The notes under the pieces were generated by a model that saw nothing but the letters and a program-made list of their open reading frames with translations, did not search any database and was not told the origin of the DNA. The position numbers were made by a program, and so were the translations under genes. From Myxococcales bacterium UBA1660 (GTDB taxonomy: Bacteria; Myxococcota_A; Polyangia; Polyangiales; Houyiibacteriaceae), in assembly GCA_002320815.1 (NCBI GenBank), contig DCLA01000123.1, forward strand, positions 82,267 to 146,266: a stretch of 64,000 nucleotides of DNA. The letters run 5' to 3'. The stretch's first letter is position 1. Each line of letters starts with the position of its first letter. Positions 62,197 to 64,000 of the stretch are shown here, piece after piece.

Positions 62197-62244
62197 CTTC
62201 GAGCAGGGGAGGTGTTACGCGTGACGCGTAACACTTGCTGTTAC
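62187..62244. promoter_or_regulatory. Cluster of GTTAC palindromes between the sigma and TPR lipoprotein genes
   Basis: An 11-base palindrome GGTGT-T-ACACC (62187-62197), a perfect 23-base palindrome with arms GTGTTACGCGT (62212-62222) and ACGCGTAACAC (62224-62234) around one base, and a further GTTAC at 62240. The GTTAC starts are 24 and 26 bases apart. This looks like a multi-site operator for one dimeric regulator controlling the divergent genes. Confidence 0.6.
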
Positions 62245-62387
62245 GCTGTTGCGGCCGAGACGAAGTGGTCCGAGAGATCGTACGTGGATCGGCCGATCGC
62301 CTTCCCTCACACTTTACAGAAGCCTCTCGGCGCCCCTTTCTTCGAGCCCCGGGGAACTTGGTCGCCGTGCCCGATGTCGCCTCTCCC

Positions 62388-63551
62388 ATGACGCTCGCTC
62401 GCCTCGTCCCGCTCGTCGTCCTCGCTGCCGCCTGTGCGGGCCGGCAGACCCCCCCGACCACGCCGCAGGTCCGCGAGCTGGAGGCGATGCGAATCACCGC
62501 GGAGCGGAACGAAGACGGGGACCTAGAGATGGCGGCCTACGACGCGGAGATGCTCTTCCGCGAGGGGAACCGCCGGCTCGACACGGGGCGCTGCGACGAA
62601 GCGGTCCCCCTCTACGACAAGGTGGCGGACGAGTTCCCCTCGAGCCGTTTCGTGAGCCCCGCCCTCTACAACGCCGGTCTCTGTCTGATGGAAGGGGACG
62701 ACCTGCCCGGCGCGTCCGCCCGCTTCGAGCGGCTGCTCCGGGAGGTCCCCGGCTCGGGCGACACCCAACACACTCGATTTCAGCTCGCCGCCGTCTACCT
62801 GGGCCTCGAGCGCTGGGACGACGCGCTCGAGCAGGCGACGATCCTCCTCGACGAAGACGACCTGAGCCCCGACGAGCGGGTGGAGGCCATCGCGCGGGCG
62901 GCCCAGGCCCATCTCGGCGCCGGCCGCCGAGACGAAGCGGCCGAGCGGGCCCGAACGGCCCTCGCGTATGCGCGGACGCGCCCGGACGACGACCGGGTGC
63001 AGCAGGTCTACATGCTCGCCGCCGCGAACTACGTCTATGCCGAGACCCTGCGGCTCCGAGCCGAAGAGATCGCGCTCCCCGAAGGCGGGGTGGCGGTCCA
63101 GCGCCCCGCGCTCGAGCGGCGGGCTCAGCTCATCCTCGCCGCCCAGCGCGAGTACTTCGACACCATGCGCCATACCCATCCCCACTGGGCCGCGGCCGCG
63201 GGCTATCGGATCGGGGAGATGTACGACGACTTCTGGGGCGCCATCACCAGCGCGCCGGTGCCGCCTCCCCAGTCTCAGCTGAACGCCGAGGAGCGGCAGA
63301 TCTACGACGACGAGTACCGGAGCTCCCTGGCCCGCCTGGTGAAGCCCCTCATTCGGCATTCGATCCGCTACTGGGAGCTCACCCTGATGATGGTCGAGCG
63401 CACCGGCGTCGAGACCGAGTGGACGGAGAGGATCCGCAGCGATCTGGAGCGCGCCCGGGAGCGCCTCCTCGACCAGCCGGCTGGCCCGGAAGGCATCGAT
63501 CGGGTCGACCGTACGCAATCGTCCGAAAATGCGGGGGATTCGGCGCGATAG
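62388..63551 (+). CDS. TPR-repeat lipoprotein
   Basis: 387 residues. The signal peptide ends LVVLAAAC (Cys16), then a proline/threonine linker. The body is helical with TPR periodicity: AEMLFREGNRRLDTGRCDEA, VSPALYNAGLCLMEGDDL, TRFQLAAVYLGLERWDDALE, ARAAQAHLGAGRRDEAAERA. The C-terminal third (YWELTLMMVERTGVETEW) is not repeated. Such proteins serve as envelope scaffolds, for example in outer membrane assembly. It diverges from the sigma gene across the palindrome cluster, so both may answer the same regulator. Confidence 0.8.
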   Translation: MTLARLVPLVVLAAACAGRQTPPTTPQVRELEAMRITAERNEDGDLEMAAYDAEMLFREGNRRLDTGRCDEAVPLYDKVADEFPSSRFVSPALYNAGLCLMEGDDLPGASARFERLLREVPGSGDTQHTRFQLAAVYLGLERWDDALEQATILLDEDDLSPDERVEAIARAAQAHLGAGRRDEAAERARTALAYARTRPDDDRVQQVYMLAAANYVYAETLRLRAEEIALPEGGVAVQRPALERRAQLILAAQREYFDTMRHTHPHWAAAAGYRIGEMYDDFWGAITSAPVPPPQSQLNAEERQIYDDEYRSSLARLVKPLIRHSIRYWELTLMMVERTGVETEWTERIRSDLERARERLLDQPAGPEGIDRVDRTQSSENAGDSAR

Positions 63552-63618
63552 TCCGACCGATGGGTCCCGAAGACGCCGCCTCGAAGCCAGGATCCTGCGA
63601 TTCGTTGCTCGGTTGGCC

Positions 63619-63647
63619 TTGACACCCTCCGATCCCCGCGGTAAGTG
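63619..63647 (+). promoter_or_regulatory. tRNA operon promoter, TTGACA-N17-TAAGTG
   Basis: A consensus -35 TTGACA (63619-63624), a 17-base spacer and TAAGTG (63642-63647). The leader to the first tRNA is about 70 bases. It is the only perfect TTGACA I noticed in a promoter position in the window. Confidence 0.65.
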
Positions 63648-63723
63648 AGCCGCCCTTCGCGCCGATTGGCCTCCCACGGGTGGTCGAGAGGGTGGAGGGA
63701 CGAGACGGGCCTGGCTCGCCTCG

Positions 63724-63796
63724 GCTGGTGTAGCTCAACTGGTAGAGCACCTGTTTTGTAAACAGGCGGTTGCGGGTTCGAGTCCCATCACCAGCT
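63724..63796 (+). tRNA. tRNA-Thr (anticodon TGT)
   Basis: 73 bases. The acceptor stem GCTGGTG pairs with CACCAGC and the anticodon stem CCTGT pairs with ACAGG around TTTGTAA, giving anticodon TGT (reads ACA). The T loop is TTCGAGT. CCA is not encoded. Confidence 0.97.
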
Positions 63797-63826
63797 CACG
63801 CTCATCTGAAAAGTCCAAACACTTCC

Positions 63827-63909
63827 GGAGGGTTGCCCGAGCGGTCAAAGGGAGCAGACTGTAAATCTGCCGGCGTACGCCTACGGTGGTTCGAACCCAC
63901 CACCCTCCA
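63827..63909 (+). tRNA. tRNA-Tyr (anticodon GTA)
   Basis: 83 bases. The acceptor stem GGAGGGT pairs with ACCCTCC, and the anticodon stem GCAGA/TCTGC encloses CTGTAAA (anticodon GTA). A long variable arm (class II) is present, as expected for bacterial tRNA-Tyr. CCA is not encoded. Confidence 0.97.
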
Positions 63910-63931
63910 CCCGCGGCCTCGTGCCGCGACT

Positions 63932-64000
63932 GCGGGAGTAGCTCAGTTGGTAGAGCGTCAGCCTTCCAAGCTGAACGTCGCCGGTTCGAACCCGGTCTCC
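63932..64000 (+). tRNA. tRNA-Gly (anticodon TCC), cut by window end
   Basis: 69 bases visible. The 5' acceptor strand is GCGGGAG; the anticodon stem TCAGC/GCTGA encloses CTTCCAA (anticodon TCC, reads GGA). The final acceptor bases and discriminator lie beyond the window. Confidence 0.95.

Overview
The window is very GC-rich, has almost no spacer DNA, and carries several marks of a myxobacterium (Myxococcota; by feel a Sandaracinus- or Polyangium-like lineage). These are a secreted trypsin-like lipoprotein with a DNDCDG (MopE-type) repeat and a glycine-plus-arginine MYXO-CTERM tail, many small lipoproteins, VWA lipoproteins, an AgmX/GltJ-like protein, and fused HEAT-repeat enzymes. The taxonomy is an inference from gene content only. 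I saw no phage, insertion sequence, CRISPR array or rRNA.

Layout. 1-7264: end of a sigma-54 activator, a lipoprotein protease, a PHP-type lipoprotein, a HAD phosphatase, a tiny ORF ended by a strong terminator, and a MATE exporter. 7287-10854: an ECF sigma operon (sigma, membrane anchor, two lipoproteins, all joined by ATGA overlaps), divergent from a VWA lipoprotein; both sides start from near-identical promoters. 10904-18536: HEAT protein, small lipoprotein, cydAB oxidase, M61 peptidase, quinone reductase, CbiX. 18677-22044: an ATP-grasp ligase and CocE/NonD hydrolase pair. 22117-28519: dodecin and an NAD salvage operon (pncB-prs-nadE-nrtR, then pncA) with a palindromic operator inside the end of the upstream smr gene. 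28516-37150: GDPD phosphodiesterase, a DUF2135-like membrane protein, an M1 aminopeptidase with HEAT tail, a PrsW-like/PsbP-like/S1 protease operon, and a DHH-like protein whose motifs are in permuted order.

37193-37731 is the only decayed stretch: 18-base repeats in two outward-facing clusters around a small gene remnant. 37772-50053: amidase, a Gly/Pro/Gln-tailed membrane protein, adenosine deaminase, an LVIVD lipoprotein with a di-haem lipoprotein, a molybdopterin oxidoreductase, an orphan GspE-N2-like protein, and secreted or membrane proteins. 50136-59219: AgmX-like protein, a second zinc-ribbon envelope protein, etfBA with a TetR regulator, a degenerate M16 lipoprotein and plsY. 59281-61307: P450 with its TetR regulator. 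61449-63551: a second ECF-type sigma factor with a palindrome-rich upstream region, and a TPR lipoprotein. 63724-64000: tRNA-Thr, tRNA-Tyr and the start of tRNA-Gly.

Two themes recur. First, many operon-leading genes have a TAnnnT -10 box ending 6-8 bases before the start codon, which implies leaderless mRNAs. Second, the element GTGTAA-N17-CGTT occurs three times, always upstream of an ECF sigma gene or its divergent partner, so the two sigma circuits may share or cross-recognise promoters.
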